Source: Neisseriaceae bacterium TC5R-5 (GTDB lineage: Bacteria; Pseudomonadota; Gammaproteobacteria; Burkholderiales; Chromobacteriaceae). From it: DNA of 64,000 nt. Under the pieces are notes generated by a model. The model was not told where the DNA came from and did not search any database. It saw only the letters and a program-made list of their open reading frames with translations. The DNA is taken from positions 1 to 64,000 of the forward strand of contig JACCFC020000005.1 in NCBI GenBank assembly GCA_020830965.2. Direction: 5' to 3'. Shown here in pieces: positions 20,235-28,982 of the stretch (position 1 is its first letter; every line of letters begins with the position of its first letter). Both the position numbers and the translations under genes were made by a program.

Positions 20235-20301
20235 AAGCATACACAGCCTGATAATTCCAACCAGGCACGGTCAACGACTGCTGATAGCAACACGGTGCAA
20301 T
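20235..20301 (-). pseudogene. Degraded fragment of a second paiB gene
   Basis: Bases 20235-20301 align without gaps to 19708-19774, the part of paiB coding for the conserved tryptophan-rich VPTWNYQAV region. By hand alignment 51 of 67 positions match. Nothing of paiB is recognisable on either side of this patch. It lies between the left direct repeat and the end of zorD. Confidence 0.65.
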
Positions 20302-20310
20302 GTCGGCATC

Positions 20311-23300
20311 TCAATCATCAAGCAGAGCCATCATATCTACCTCACCGGAACCATTTAACATATCACTGGCTAATTCACGTTTTTTAGTCAGCAATACGTT
20401 CAGCTTTTCTTCAAAGGTCTGATAGTCGGGAGCGATAATGGTGGGGTAGTACACATAAACTTCTTTTTGCTGACCAATACGATAAGCCCGGTCTGTCGCC
20501 TGATCTTCTTTGGCCGGGTTCCAAGTACGGTTGAAATGAATAACATGATTGGCTTGCTGGATATTCACGCCAAACCCAACAGCAGCAGTGGATAGAATAA
20601 TCACACCAAATCCTTCCTGCTGCTGAAAGCGGTCGATAAGGGCCTGGCGACTCTCGCTACCGGCTGCCGAACTGGCTTTGGTATCGCCATTCATAATGAA
20701 GAGATCCGGCAATTTGAAACGGGTCCGCAGCGCTAATTTAAGATCAATCTGAATGCGGCGCAATTCAGTAAAAATGATGGCTTTTTCACCCTTATTACGA
20801 ATGGTTTCCAGGGTATCGAATAACCAGCGCACCTTGGGCGAGGCTTCGATTAGCTCTCCTTCCGGGCGAATAGCATGAGGATGTGCACAAATCATTTTCA
20901 GGGTATGCAGCAAGCCCAGCATGGCTACACCGCGCCCTCCGGTTTGTTCCAGCATTGCTGATTGTTGCTGGTAATTTTTCATTTCAGAACGATATAAGCG
21001 ATCTTGCAAAGAGCTGATGGCTAAGGTTCGGCAGAGCTGGTCTTCCAGCTTTGGTGGCAAGTTAGCCACTTGCTCTTTGGTGCGGCGCAATAATAGCGGT
21101 TCGATCAGCGCACGTAAATTTCCTAATGCGGCTTTTTGATTGAGATTTATACAGTCCTGTGGGCGCTGATAGGTGCTAGAAAAGTCATTCAGTGCGCCCA
21201 GTAAGCCTGGTTGTACAAAATCGAACAGACACCATAAATCAGATAGGGAATTCTCAACTGGGGTGCCGGTGCAGGCAATGCGAAAACGTGCCGGTATAGC
21301 CTTGGCTGATTGGGTGACCATGGCTCCTGGGTTTTTGATTTTTTGTGCTTCGTCACAAATCATCACCCCCCACGGCTGCCGCGCTAGCGACATTTCCTGA
21401 TCACGCAGGGTTTCATAAGTCGTTAATACAATATTGGCCCCTCCGAGCCAGTCAGGGCGCAGTAGATTGTGTATGCCCTTTTCCTGTAAATCCTGCGGTA
21501 TCTCCTGACGACGCAGTTTGGCCTGACTCAAGGTTTTCCCATACAGCTTGAGCAAATGCAGATTGCCAGTGAGAAAGAAGCGATTCAGCTCGGCTTCCCA
21601 GTTATCCAGCAAAGATACCGGGGCAATAATCAGCACCGGTATCGCCTTGCTATCCTGCTCCAAATACCAACAGATAAACGTCAGTAATTGCAGGGTTTTG
21701 CCCAGACCCATATCGTCGGCCAGCAGGCAACCAGAAACGGTTTGTGAGCTTTGCCCATATAACTGTTGCAGCCAGGCGACCCCTTCCAGTTGATGGGGGT
21801 GCAAGGTCGTGCCTGCTTGCAAAGCTGCCGGTAATTGTGGTGCTAGCAGCGGCTGTGACTTTAGTGCGGGCTGTTTTTCATCGGCCTGCTCCACATGGCT
21901 GGCAACCTGTAAACCGACGCGCTCCTCACTCTCGCCGACACTACCGCCAGCCTTCGCTTGTAGCTGCTGTTGCCAGCTATCGGCTAATCGACGAGCGTTT
22001 GGCAATGTTAGTGCTAGCTCAAGCTGAGGTAGCAGCACGCTATCAGCACCACAGTGTTCCGCCTGCTGAATACGCGCAACAAACTCCTGAAAATCTTCTG
22101 CACAGGCGGTATCCCACTGCCGCAGGAGCGCCACATCCAATCCACACTCTTGCAGCAAGGATTCAGGTAGCCAGGTCTGCTTTTCTGCGGGTGGTAGATT
22201 AGGTGAAACAACCTTTTCCTTAACCCCAATGCCCATTACCCGTTCACCATACTGGGACAAATCAAAAACACTACCAAACCATTGCCCCAGTTCTTGCTGC
22301 TGCCAGCGTTGCAGCAATGCCTGCATGCCCTGCCATTGTTCGCGATTGAAGTCTGACAGTTCCAGCTCATAGCCCTGCCAAAAGCCACATGGCAACTGGC
22401 TGTCCAATTTATTTTTCAGTTCTCGTACTAGCCCGGCAAAATCGCTGGCTTGTTCAAACGTTAATGTTGTTGCTGCTTGATCTGCCGTCAGCGGCTGCAT
22501 AACAAGATCAAGTCGGACAATCTTGCCAGCCTCATCTTGTTCTAGCTGCAAGGAAAAGCGCTTAAAGACAATACCGGCTTGCTGTAATTGCGCCTCATGC
22601 TGCTCCGGGTCAATCACCTTGCTCGCATCATCACCTAACACGGCATAGGGATTACGAAGGAAAGTTAGCGCAGCATCTCCTGCGACACGTCGGCCCGGCA
22701 AGCTGCGTACTCTTTGCAACACCGCTTTCACCGACGCTGGTATTAATACATGCGTTACCGACCCATCCGCCCCTGACACATGATAGATATCCTGTACTTG
22801 TTGATAATCGTCCAAAGCCTGCAACCAGCCAGCTGGCTGACCAGCAAAACCAGGCTCTATTTCCACCACCGGAGTACTCTCCAGGCTAGATTTACGCAGC
22901 CGGAGCACTAACTCTTCTGGTTGCAACACAATAGTTTGGGCCAGAAAACCATCCAGAGTCGCTCGACCGGCCAGCGCGAGTTGACGAATACGTGCCCAAG
23001 CAAGCTGATTGCTTTGCACCTCAGGGTGCAACTGCTGCTCGCTAGCAAATGCCCGCACCGCCAACAATAGTTTCCAACAGGCTTCCGGCAATAAATACGC
23101 CTGACCAGAGTGCTGAAATACCGCACCAATGCGTTCCAAGTGACCTGGCAGTACGCGGCCATTCGGCAATATCCAGCCGCGCAATTGAATACGGAAGTGT
23201 TGATCGCTCAACGCACCCGTGCTCTGTAATTGCGCGCGCACCTCCAGCACCGGCGGTAACTGCAATAGAGCAATATCCTCAGCATGCTCAGCATCCGCCA

Positions 23301-23538
23301 GCAAACGATAAGCCTCTTCCCAGGGCAAGATCCAGCCTTCGCCGCTATCCAATAGATAGCCCTCAGCATCAAGCTGTTGTAGATAAACCTGCTGACGAGT
23401 CAGCAGGTTTGCACAGCGGCCAGGGTAAACCATGCCCTGTTCGACGAGCTGTGGCACAACACCTTGCTCAGTAGCGCCGCCGTCAGCGCTACTGACAGGG
23501 GGATGAGGATTCCGACGAAACGGATTCTTAAGCATCAT
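20311..23538 (-). CDS. zorD: Zorya type I effector ZorD, SNF2-family helicase/nuclease
   Basis: A 1075-residue protein. The C-terminal half is a SNF2/Swi2 ATPase with Walker A ADDMGLGKTLQLL (about 607-619), IAPVSLLDNW, the Walker B box ICDEAQKIKNP (about 727-737), TGTPVENSLSDLW, and motif VI DQATDRAYRIGQQKEV near 1020. The N-terminal 570 residues are a large uncharacterised region, as in type I ZorD. In Zorya systems ZorD is the DNA-acting effector that degrades invading phage DNA after the ZorAB motor senses infection. It overlaps zorC by 4 bp (ATGA) and is the last gene of the operon. Length and order match type I systems. Confidence 0.93.
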   Translation of the reverse strand: MMLKNPFRRNPHPPVSSADGGATEQGVVPQLVEQGMVYPGRCANLLTRQQVYLQQLDAEGYLLDSGEGWILPWEEAYRLLADAEHAEDIALLQLPPVLEVRAQLQSTGALSDQHFRIQLRGWILPNGRVLPGHLERIGAVFQHSGQAYLLPEACWKLLLAVRAFASEQQLHPEVQSNQLAWARIRQLALAGRATLDGFLAQTIVLQPEELVLRLRKSSLESTPVVEIEPGFAGQPAGWLQALDDYQQVQDIYHVSGADGSVTHVLIPASVKAVLQRVRSLPGRRVAGDAALTFLRNPYAVLGDDASKVIDPEQHEAQLQQAGIVFKRFSLQLEQDEAGKIVRLDLVMQPLTADQAATTLTFEQASDFAGLVRELKNKLDSQLPCGFWQGYELELSDFNREQWQGMQALLQRWQQQELGQWFGSVFDLSQYGERVMGIGVKEKVVSPNLPPAEKQTWLPESLLQECGLDVALLRQWDTACAEDFQEFVARIQQAEHCGADSVLLPQLELALTLPNARRLADSWQQQLQAKAGGSVGESEERVGLQVASHVEQADEKQPALKSQPLLAPQLPAALQAGTTLHPHQLEGVAWLQQLYGQSSQTVSGCLLADDMGLGKTLQLLTFICWYLEQDSKAIPVLIIAPVSLLDNWEAELNRFFLTGNLHLLKLYGKTLSQAKLRRQEIPQDLQEKGIHNLLRPDWLGGANIVLTTYETLRDQEMSLARQPWGVMICDEAQKIKNPGAMVTQSAKAIPARFRIACTGTPVENSLSDLWCLFDFVQPGLLGALNDFSSTYQRPQDCINLNQKAALGNLRALIEPLLLRRTKEQVANLPPKLEDQLCRTLAISSLQDRLYRSEMKNYQQQSAMLEQTGGRGVAMLGLLHTLKMICAHPHAIRPEGELIEASPKVRWLFDTLETIRNKGEKAIIFTELRRIQIDLKLALRTRFKLPDLFIMNGDTKASSAAGSESRQALIDRFQQQEGFGVIILSTAAVGFGVNIQQANHVIHFNRTWNPAKEDQATDRAYRIGQQKEVYVYYPTIIAPDYQTFEEKLNVLLTKKRELASDMLNGSGEVDMMALLDD

Positions 23539-25205
23539 TGCATCCAGTACCCACGAGAGAATTTATAGTGAAAGCCCAAAGCCTGCATTCGCGGGGTCAG
23601 TTGGCTGGTTTCTTGAGCGACTTCAAGCCAGAGCGCACCGCCCTGGTAACGATGATCCACCACCGTCACCTTAACGCCATGCTGTTGCAGCAACTCAATC
23701 GCCTGCTGCTCTCGCAGCCGAGTGTCAGGCTGGGTAATGACTGGCTGTTGCCTCTGTTCCGGCCAACCACGTTTGTCTTCTACAGCGGGGGTAAACCGTG
23801 TCTCACGACTGCCACTGTAATCATCCGGGTAAATACCCAACTGCGCCAACAAGCGATCTGTCTTATGTTGCCAATCAGACATATGGTTAAACTTAGAGCT
23901 ACCAGTTCGCTTCAGTTCCCTGCTCAAGTGCAACTCTCTTGCACTGGGTTCAAACGGTAACTCTTTGCTCGAATAGTAATAACAGGCATTACCAGTTCTG
24001 GAAAACTCAACAAAATAGTAATCACCTATTTGCATCATAAAGGCATTATCTTCGGCGACGCCGCCCGCCAAGCTGGCAAACCGGCCCTTATTCTTCTCGC
24101 GAAACTCAACAAAATCTGTCGAGTAGTTGTCCATCGCCTGGGTGCCCAGCACAACCCGGGTATAGGCCATTTGTCCGACAAAACGTCGCCAGTAATTCAG
24201 CCTTGCCTGATCAACACCACGCCCCTTTTGCAATAAAGAAAAAAAGTGCTCCAGATCTTGCTGGGCAAACCAGCGCATCACCATGCGGCACACATCTTCA
24301 TCTACATTGATACCCCAACGCCGACGCTTAGACTCCAGTTGCGGGCTGCCCCACTGCGCTAGCGACAGCGACTGTAGCGAGGGTTCCGGCTGATCACGCT
24401 GCCGGCTCCTCGCATAACGACTTAATAGTTCCTTCAGAATGAGGTCGGTATGCACTGGATTCTTAGCCAAGGTCAGCATGCTGGGCAGGTGTTGAGGGAA
24501 AACCTCATCGCTCTGCTCACACACCCATGCCAACCGCGCCTCGATGATGCGCGACCACAACCAACTTTGTGGCGGTATCAGCAAGTGTTTTTGCAACTGT
24601 TCCAATTCTTGCCCCTGCCCCTGACACATCGCCTGAGCCAGCTGTTGCCCTGCTTGTGGGCCAAACAGATCACGGTGCCGATTAACTACCTGCATCCAGT
24701 CACGCGGGTGGCGAGACTGAGCAGCAAGCAAATCAAAGCCTTTCAAGACCAGCGCAGCTAATTGGCACCAGCGCGGATTCTCTTCCGGCGGGGTCGCCGC
24801 ATAAGACAGGTAACTACTACTCAGACCAAACCACATTCTGCGCCCCAGATCAGCCTCTGCAATCCTGGCGCTAAAATAAGCATGAACACGTCGATATAAT
24901 GTTTCATCGTCCAGCACAGCACCCAAACCATCCCGATCATCATTTAAAGCCCAACTGATCAGCCACCAATCACGGCTAAAAAGTTCACTGGCCGGTGCTG
25001 CCAGCCGACCTAAAGCCTGTAGTTGTTGCTGACGAGGCGGTTCTGTCTGCTTGCTACCGGCAAACCTGACAGCCAGCAGCTCATTCTGCTGAGCCAGTTT
25101 CGTAAAAGACGGCAAACATAAGCCTGGCTGAGCCTCGCTGCCAGCCTGATAACGTTGCAAGCTGCGTTGCAGCCTTTGTTCAAGACGGTCTAGCGAATGG
25201 GGCAT
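23535..25205 (-). CDS. zorC: Zorya type I component ZorC (EH-signature protein)
   Basis: A 556-residue soluble protein. I do not see enzymatic motifs. It is rich in Trp/Gln/Arg and helical, with WISWALNDDRDGLG near residue 104, a NFxxY-like region around ARLNYWRRFVGQMAYTR near 335, and an FVEFSRTGNACYYYSS block near 405 that resembles the EH-signature family. The assignment rests mainly on its position between ZorB and ZorD and its type I length. ZorC is known to bind DNA and act with ZorD after motor activation. The gene starts 7 bp after zorB and overlaps zorD. Confidence 0.88.
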   Translation of the reverse strand: MPHSLDRLEQRLQRSLQRYQAGSEAQPGLCLPSFTKLAQQNELLAVRFAGSKQTEPPRQQQLQALGRLAAPASELFSRDWWLISWALNDDRDGLGAVLDDETLYRRVHAYFSARIAEADLGRRMWFGLSSSYLSYAATPPEENPRWCQLAALVLKGFDLLAAQSRHPRDWMQVVNRHRDLFGPQAGQQLAQAMCQGQGQELEQLQKHLLIPPQSWLWSRIIEARLAWVCEQSDEVFPQHLPSMLTLAKNPVHTDLILKELLSRYARSRQRDQPEPSLQSLSLAQWGSPQLESKRRRWGINVDEDVCRMVMRWFAQQDLEHFFSLLQKGRGVDQARLNYWRRFVGQMAYTRVVLGTQAMDNYSTDFVEFREKNKGRFASLAGGVAEDNAFMMQIGDYYFVEFSRTGNACYYYSSKELPFEPSARELHLSRELKRTGSSKFNHMSDWQHKTDRLLAQLGIYPDDYSGSRETRFTPAVEDKRGWPEQRQQPVITQPDTRLREQQAIELLQQHGVKVTVVDHRYQGGALWLEVAQETSQLTPRMQALGFHYKFSRGYWMQ

Positions 25206-25212
25206 GGTGGCA

Positions 25213-25941
25213 TTAAAGTTGACAGGTTTCTGGGCTACTCAGGTGGAACTGCGGCAGGGCTGGCCTGTTAGTGGCGCTCTGGTCTTTTAGGCCAAAAAAC
25301 TGTAAGCGCAGCTCAACACGGCGGCTGGCCTCCTTGCTTTCTTTGGCATTATTGAAAGAAACCCCGCCAGCCAAGAATAGCTCTCGAATCTGCTTGCGTT
25401 GTTCAACACTCAAACCACTTCCCTTGCTACGTTGCGGGTCAAGCAAGGAGCACATCACCCATTCGGAACGTTGCAGACTGAGGTGCAGATTATAGAGATA
25501 GGCGCCATCGGTATCGGTGAAACCCTCGATAACAACCTGCTTGAACCACTTCTTGCCTTCTGGGCTATCGGCAGCCTCCAGCACCAGCGGCACCACATCA
25601 AGCAGTGCTTTGCTGCCTCCTGCCGGCAAACGGTAATCGTTGTGGCCAAAACGACCAGCCTCGCCAAAATGAATGCGGTTTTCCTGACAATCCACCTTGA
25701 TGGCCAGATTGACCTTGCTGGCCTGTAGCGCCAGCCGATGACATAAAACCTCAATATCGGCGGCCCGCGCCTTCTCGGCCCCGGTTTCTTCGGCAATGCG
25801 CTTAGTCACCATCAGCAATGAGCCGACCATGACCACCAAAAACAGAATCATCAAGGCCGTCATCAGGTCGGCATAGGAAATCCAAAAAGGTTTTTCTCCC
25901 TCATCGCGCTGACGCGCACGCGGCTGCGGCATATTGAACAT
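25213..25941 (-). CDS. zorB: Zorya component ZorB, MotB/OmpA-like stator
   Basis: A 242-residue protein resembling MotB. A short cytoplasmic tail leads to FWISYADLMTALMILFLVVM, one membrane helix (about 26-48) whose Asp25 is the expected proton-carrying residue. The periplasmic OmpA-like peptidoglycan-binding domain (about 95-235) has VVIEGFTDTDGAYLYNLHLS and ASRRVELRLQ. ZorB anchors the ZorA5B2 motor to the cell wall. GAGGG precedes the start by seven bases, and zorA ends 10 bp upstream. Confidence 0.94.
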   Translation of the reverse strand: MFNMPQPRARQRDEGEKPFWISYADLMTALMILFLVVMVGSLLMVTKRIAEETGAEKARAADIEVLCHRLALQASKVNLAIKVDCQENRIHFGEAGRFGHNDYRLPAGGSKALLDVVPLVLEAADSPEGKKWFKQVVIEGFTDTDGAYLYNLHLSLQRSEWVMCSLLDPQRSKGSGLSVEQRKQIRELFLAGGVSFNNAKESKEASRRVELRLQFFGLKDQSATNRPALPQFHLSSPETCQL

Positions 25942-25951
25942 GTGCTAGCCC

Positions 25952-28132
25952 TCAATAACTGCGGGCAACAGACTTGCCAACGGTATCGGATAACTCGTCA
26001 ATACTATCGCTTAGGTTCTCGACCCCACTTTTCAACTTGCCAATAGCGGTAGACATCCCTTGATCCAACTCGCCCATGGTTTTGCTAAGACTGCTCTCGA
26101 CACCGCTGGCAAAGCTGTCAAAGCCCTTGCCCAGTACCCCGTTAACTCGCTCCAGATAGCCAGCAGCGTCCTGTTCAAAACCACGCAGTTGCTCGGCAAT
26201 CACTTTGAAGTCCTGAGTCAGTTGTTGGCGTACTTCCGCATCCATCCGGTTGCTGGACAGCAAGCTATCCCAAGTCTGGAGCATGGTTTTAACGGCATCG
26301 CTGTGTTGGCGGTATTCAGCAATCTGCCCAGTCAACTCCCGCACTGCCTGCGCAATACTCTGGCTGCCTGACTCCATCTGTCGCGCCGAATCGCCGCTGG
26401 CCTCTAATAGTTGCCGGACAGTCATCCCCGCCGCCTCAAAGCGCTCAGCCGCTACCCGCATTTTGTCCGCCCCCTGCTGCATGCCGCCCAGCGTGCTGGC
26501 TGTCTGCTCAGCAAGCTGCTGCCATTGCTGCTGCGCAGCGCTTTGCTGTTGCCCAATGCTATCCAACAACACCTCAATCTGATCGCCCAGTGCACCGATG
26601 GTTGTTTGCGTTTCCTGCTGTAGCTGTCGCTGTGCCTCATGCGAAGCTTGATCCATCTGTTGGCGGTTTTCTTGAAAATGGCCCAGCATGCCCTGCACTT
26701 GGCTTGAAAGCTGGCCAACACTAGCGGCCATGTCATCCATGATGTCCTGTTGACCACGTCCCACATTGTCTTTGAGCTGGACAATAAAGTGCTGTAGCTC
26801 TTGTGCCATGGCCTGCTGCCGGGTTTCGCTTTCCGCAAACAGCTTTTCCAGTTGCCCAGCCATGCGCTGGCCTGCGGCTTCGCCCTGATTGCCGATGCCC
26901 GCAACCGCCTGCTGCAATTCTCCCAGCATCGCTTGCATACTGTTCTGCATCGCCGCTTGACCTTGCTGCATGTCTTGCAGTGTCAGTTGCAATTGCTGCT
27001 GAACCGCTTGTGATGAGGACTCACCGGCAGCGCGCATATCCGCCACCAGTTGACCAAAACCGTGCTGCATTTGTTGCATCGCCTGCACTGACTGCCCCAG
27101 CATGTCCTGCAAACCGGTAAATTGCTGGCCGAAACTCCCTTCCAGCTTATCCATAAAGGCCGCGAGTACATCCTTCAGCAAGTCACCCACTTTATCGGTC
27201 TGCTCTCCGCTGGCGCTGTGAACTGAATCGGCAATGCGTGCCAGCGGCTCGCTAAAGCTGGACTCAATCGAATCACTAATGCTCTTGGCAATGGTAGCGC
27301 CCGTTTCCCGATACACCGACCCCAAGCGTTCTGACAGGGCCAGGTTTTCACGTACCTGGCTGTCCACCAAGTTTTGCAGCATCACCCCCAGCTCATTAAC
27401 CAAGCTATCTTTCAACTGTCTATTTTGATTAGCGCTTTCCTCGCTGCTCTGCACCAAGGCCGCCAGATACTCCTCACCGACACCGGACTGAAACAATCCA
27501 TCAATCGCATCGCTCAGCTTTTCCAGTGCGGCATAACAGGCTTGTAAATGACGTTTCTCGGAGAAAGTCACCCATATAGCGACCGAAATGGCAAATGCAG
27601 AGGCAAAAAAGGCATCACGTACCGCTTCAATTAAAATATCAAGACTGGCCTGGATTTTGCTCGGATCAGAGGCATCAAAAACACTCAGACCAATCAACAG
27701 TCCGGCAAAGGTACCAATAATGCCAAGCCCGGTCAGAATGCCCGGCAGATGGCGGAAATACTCGGTCTGCAAAGGGGTATCGACGATGGCTTGTGGTGTA
27801 AAAAAGAAACTGGCGGGTACGGTTGAGCGGCTGCAGCGCTCTACTGTTTCACCGTCCAAGGATTCTTCTTGAATGTGCAGGCTATCGCTATATTCCTGCC
27901 AGGCTGTTGCTAGACTGCTATTGCTTAGAATTTTTGCTAACTTGGTTCGCAAACTGCCTGAGGAAGTATCGCTCTTCAAGTCAGAAACCTTGCTATGCAA
28001 GGTACTCAACTCCTCACATATACGCTTAGCCGGCTTTCTGTACTTAAGCCAATAATTGCGGCCAAAGCCAATTAGGAATACGGCTACGGTTGCCGGAGGA
28101 ATCAGCAAAAGCATAGATAAAGACGTAAGCAT
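25952..28132 (-). CDS. zorA: Zorya component ZorA, MotA-like motor with long cytoplasmic tail
   Basis: A 726-residue protein. Membrane helices fall at about 7-28, 130-152 and 171-192. The MotA/TolQ/ExbB core reads LPGILTGLGIIGTFAGLLIG, followed by AVRDAFFASAFAISVAIWVT. Residues 200-726 form a very long Gln/Ser-rich helical coiled-coil tail with repeated QQ and MQQM elements. This architecture separates ZorA from ordinary ExbB or MotA; the tail is known to project into the cytoplasm and transmit the infection signal. It opens the zorABCD operon. Start choice is uncertain (28132 or an ATG six codons later) because no strong ribosome site is visible. Confidence 0.95.
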   Translation of the reverse strand: MLTSLSMLLLIPPATVAVFLIGFGRNYWLKYRKPAKRICEELSTLHSKVSDLKSDTSSGSLRTKLAKILSNSSLATAWQEYSDSLHIQEESLDGETVERCSRSTVPASFFFTPQAIVDTPLQTEYFRHLPGILTGLGIIGTFAGLLIGLSVFDASDPSKIQASLDILIEAVRDAFFASAFAISVAIWVTFSEKRHLQACYAALEKLSDAIDGLFQSGVGEEYLAALVQSSEESANQNRQLKDSLVNELGVMLQNLVDSQVRENLALSERLGSVYRETGATIAKSISDSIESSFSEPLARIADSVHSASGEQTDKVGDLLKDVLAAFMDKLEGSFGQQFTGLQDMLGQSVQAMQQMQHGFGQLVADMRAAGESSSQAVQQQLQLTLQDMQQGQAAMQNSMQAMLGELQQAVAGIGNQGEAAGQRMAGQLEKLFAESETRQQAMAQELQHFIVQLKDNVGRGQQDIMDDMAASVGQLSSQVQGMLGHFQENRQQMDQASHEAQRQLQQETQTTIGALGDQIEVLLDSIGQQQSAAQQQWQQLAEQTASTLGGMQQGADKMRVAAERFEAAGMTVRQLLEASGDSARQMESGSQSIAQAVRELTGQIAEYRQHSDAVKTMLQTWDSLLSSNRMDAEVRQQLTQDFKVIAEQLRGFEQDAAGYLERVNGVLGKGFDSFASGVESSLSKTMGELDQGMSTAIGKLKSGVENLSDSIDELSDTVGKSVARSY

Positions 28133-28382
28133 GCAAGGTCACATTTCGGCAAAATAACAAAAACAAGCAATACAACTAAAAACCTAGTTCAAAACTATCA
28201 CTTGCACTATTTTGAAGAAATATAACACATCCATACGCATTGCAAACGTCATTAACACAGATTGGTAAGGCGCAAATGAGCACTCCGGATAACACGGAAG
28301 GCATAAAGCGTTCTAGGCCCCCTAACGCTCTTGTCACCCGAAGTGCATTGCTTAAAAATCAGGCTTATGCGTACAAACTGGT

Positions 28383-28982
28383 CTAAAAACCCGCCACCGG
28401 CAAGGCCAACAACTGTCGCTTGGTGCTCAAATCCTTGGCGAGCACTTCACTCAGTTGTGTCACCAACTGCTGTACGCCCTGCACGGCTGCGGCGGGCTCA
28501 TCGGATGACAACGGCACCGATTCATTAAAATAACCACCGGCTAACGCCGCTCCCGAACGTGCCGGTAACAGCTGCCATACCGCTTCCAGACGTACTTGCC
28601 GACCTTGTTGCAGGCGCAGTTGACGAATATCGAGCAGAAGGCGCAGATCCCCGCCATCCATACCCGGCTGCGGATAAGCGTAGATGCTGGCCAAGCCTAA
28701 TTGCCGCGATAGATTGGTGGCTATTGTCTGTGCCAGCGCTTTGTCCAATGGCGCTGCCCAGCGCTGAAATTCGAGTAATTTCAGCTCGCCACCAGGCGTT
28801 TCCAGCAGCAGTTGCGGGCGCTCCAGGCCAGCCGGTAAGGCCACCGGCCCCACCATGATACGCTTGCCCAATGTGAGCGCAGAGGCACTGGCTGTCAGCT
28901 GTGGCTCAATTTGATGAAACGTCGCCGGCGGGGAAGCGCAGGCACTTAACAAAGCGGCAATCATCATCCAGGCTATTCTCAT
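28383..28982 (-). CDS. pqiC: PqiC-type outer-membrane lipoprotein (ABC transport auxiliary, DUF330)
   Basis: A 199-residue lipoprotein with a short signal (residues 1-14) and lipobox LLSACAS, so Cys15 should be lipidated. The mature part contains KRIMVGPVALPAGLERPQLL, FQRWAAPLDKALAQTIATNL, and a C-terminal helix ending STKRQLLALPVAGF, as in PqiC/YmbA. PqiC is the outer-membrane partner of the PqiB tube in the PqiABC intermembrane lipid-trafficking complex. It overlaps pqiB by 4 bp (ATGA). Its last 59 bp are repeated beyond the Zorya operon. Confidence 0.92.
   Translation of the reverse strand: MRIAWMMIAALLSACASPPATFHQIEPQLTASASALTLGKRIMVGPVALPAGLERPQLLLETPGGELKLLEFQRWAAPLDKALAQTIATNLSRQLGLASIYAYPQPGMDGGDLRLLLDIRQLRLQQGRQVRLEAVWQLLPARSGAALAGGYFNESVPLSSDEPAAAVQGVQQLVTQLSEVLAKDLSTKRQLLALPVAGF
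28394..28452 (+). repeat. Direct repeat at the pqiC 3' end (right copy flanking the Zorya island)
   Basis: This is the last part of the intact pqiC gene and is the partner of 20162-20220 (56 of 59 identical, same orientation). Between the two copies lie the paiB fragment and the whole Zorya operon, as if the island had been added at the 3' end of pqiC. Confidence 0.8.
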
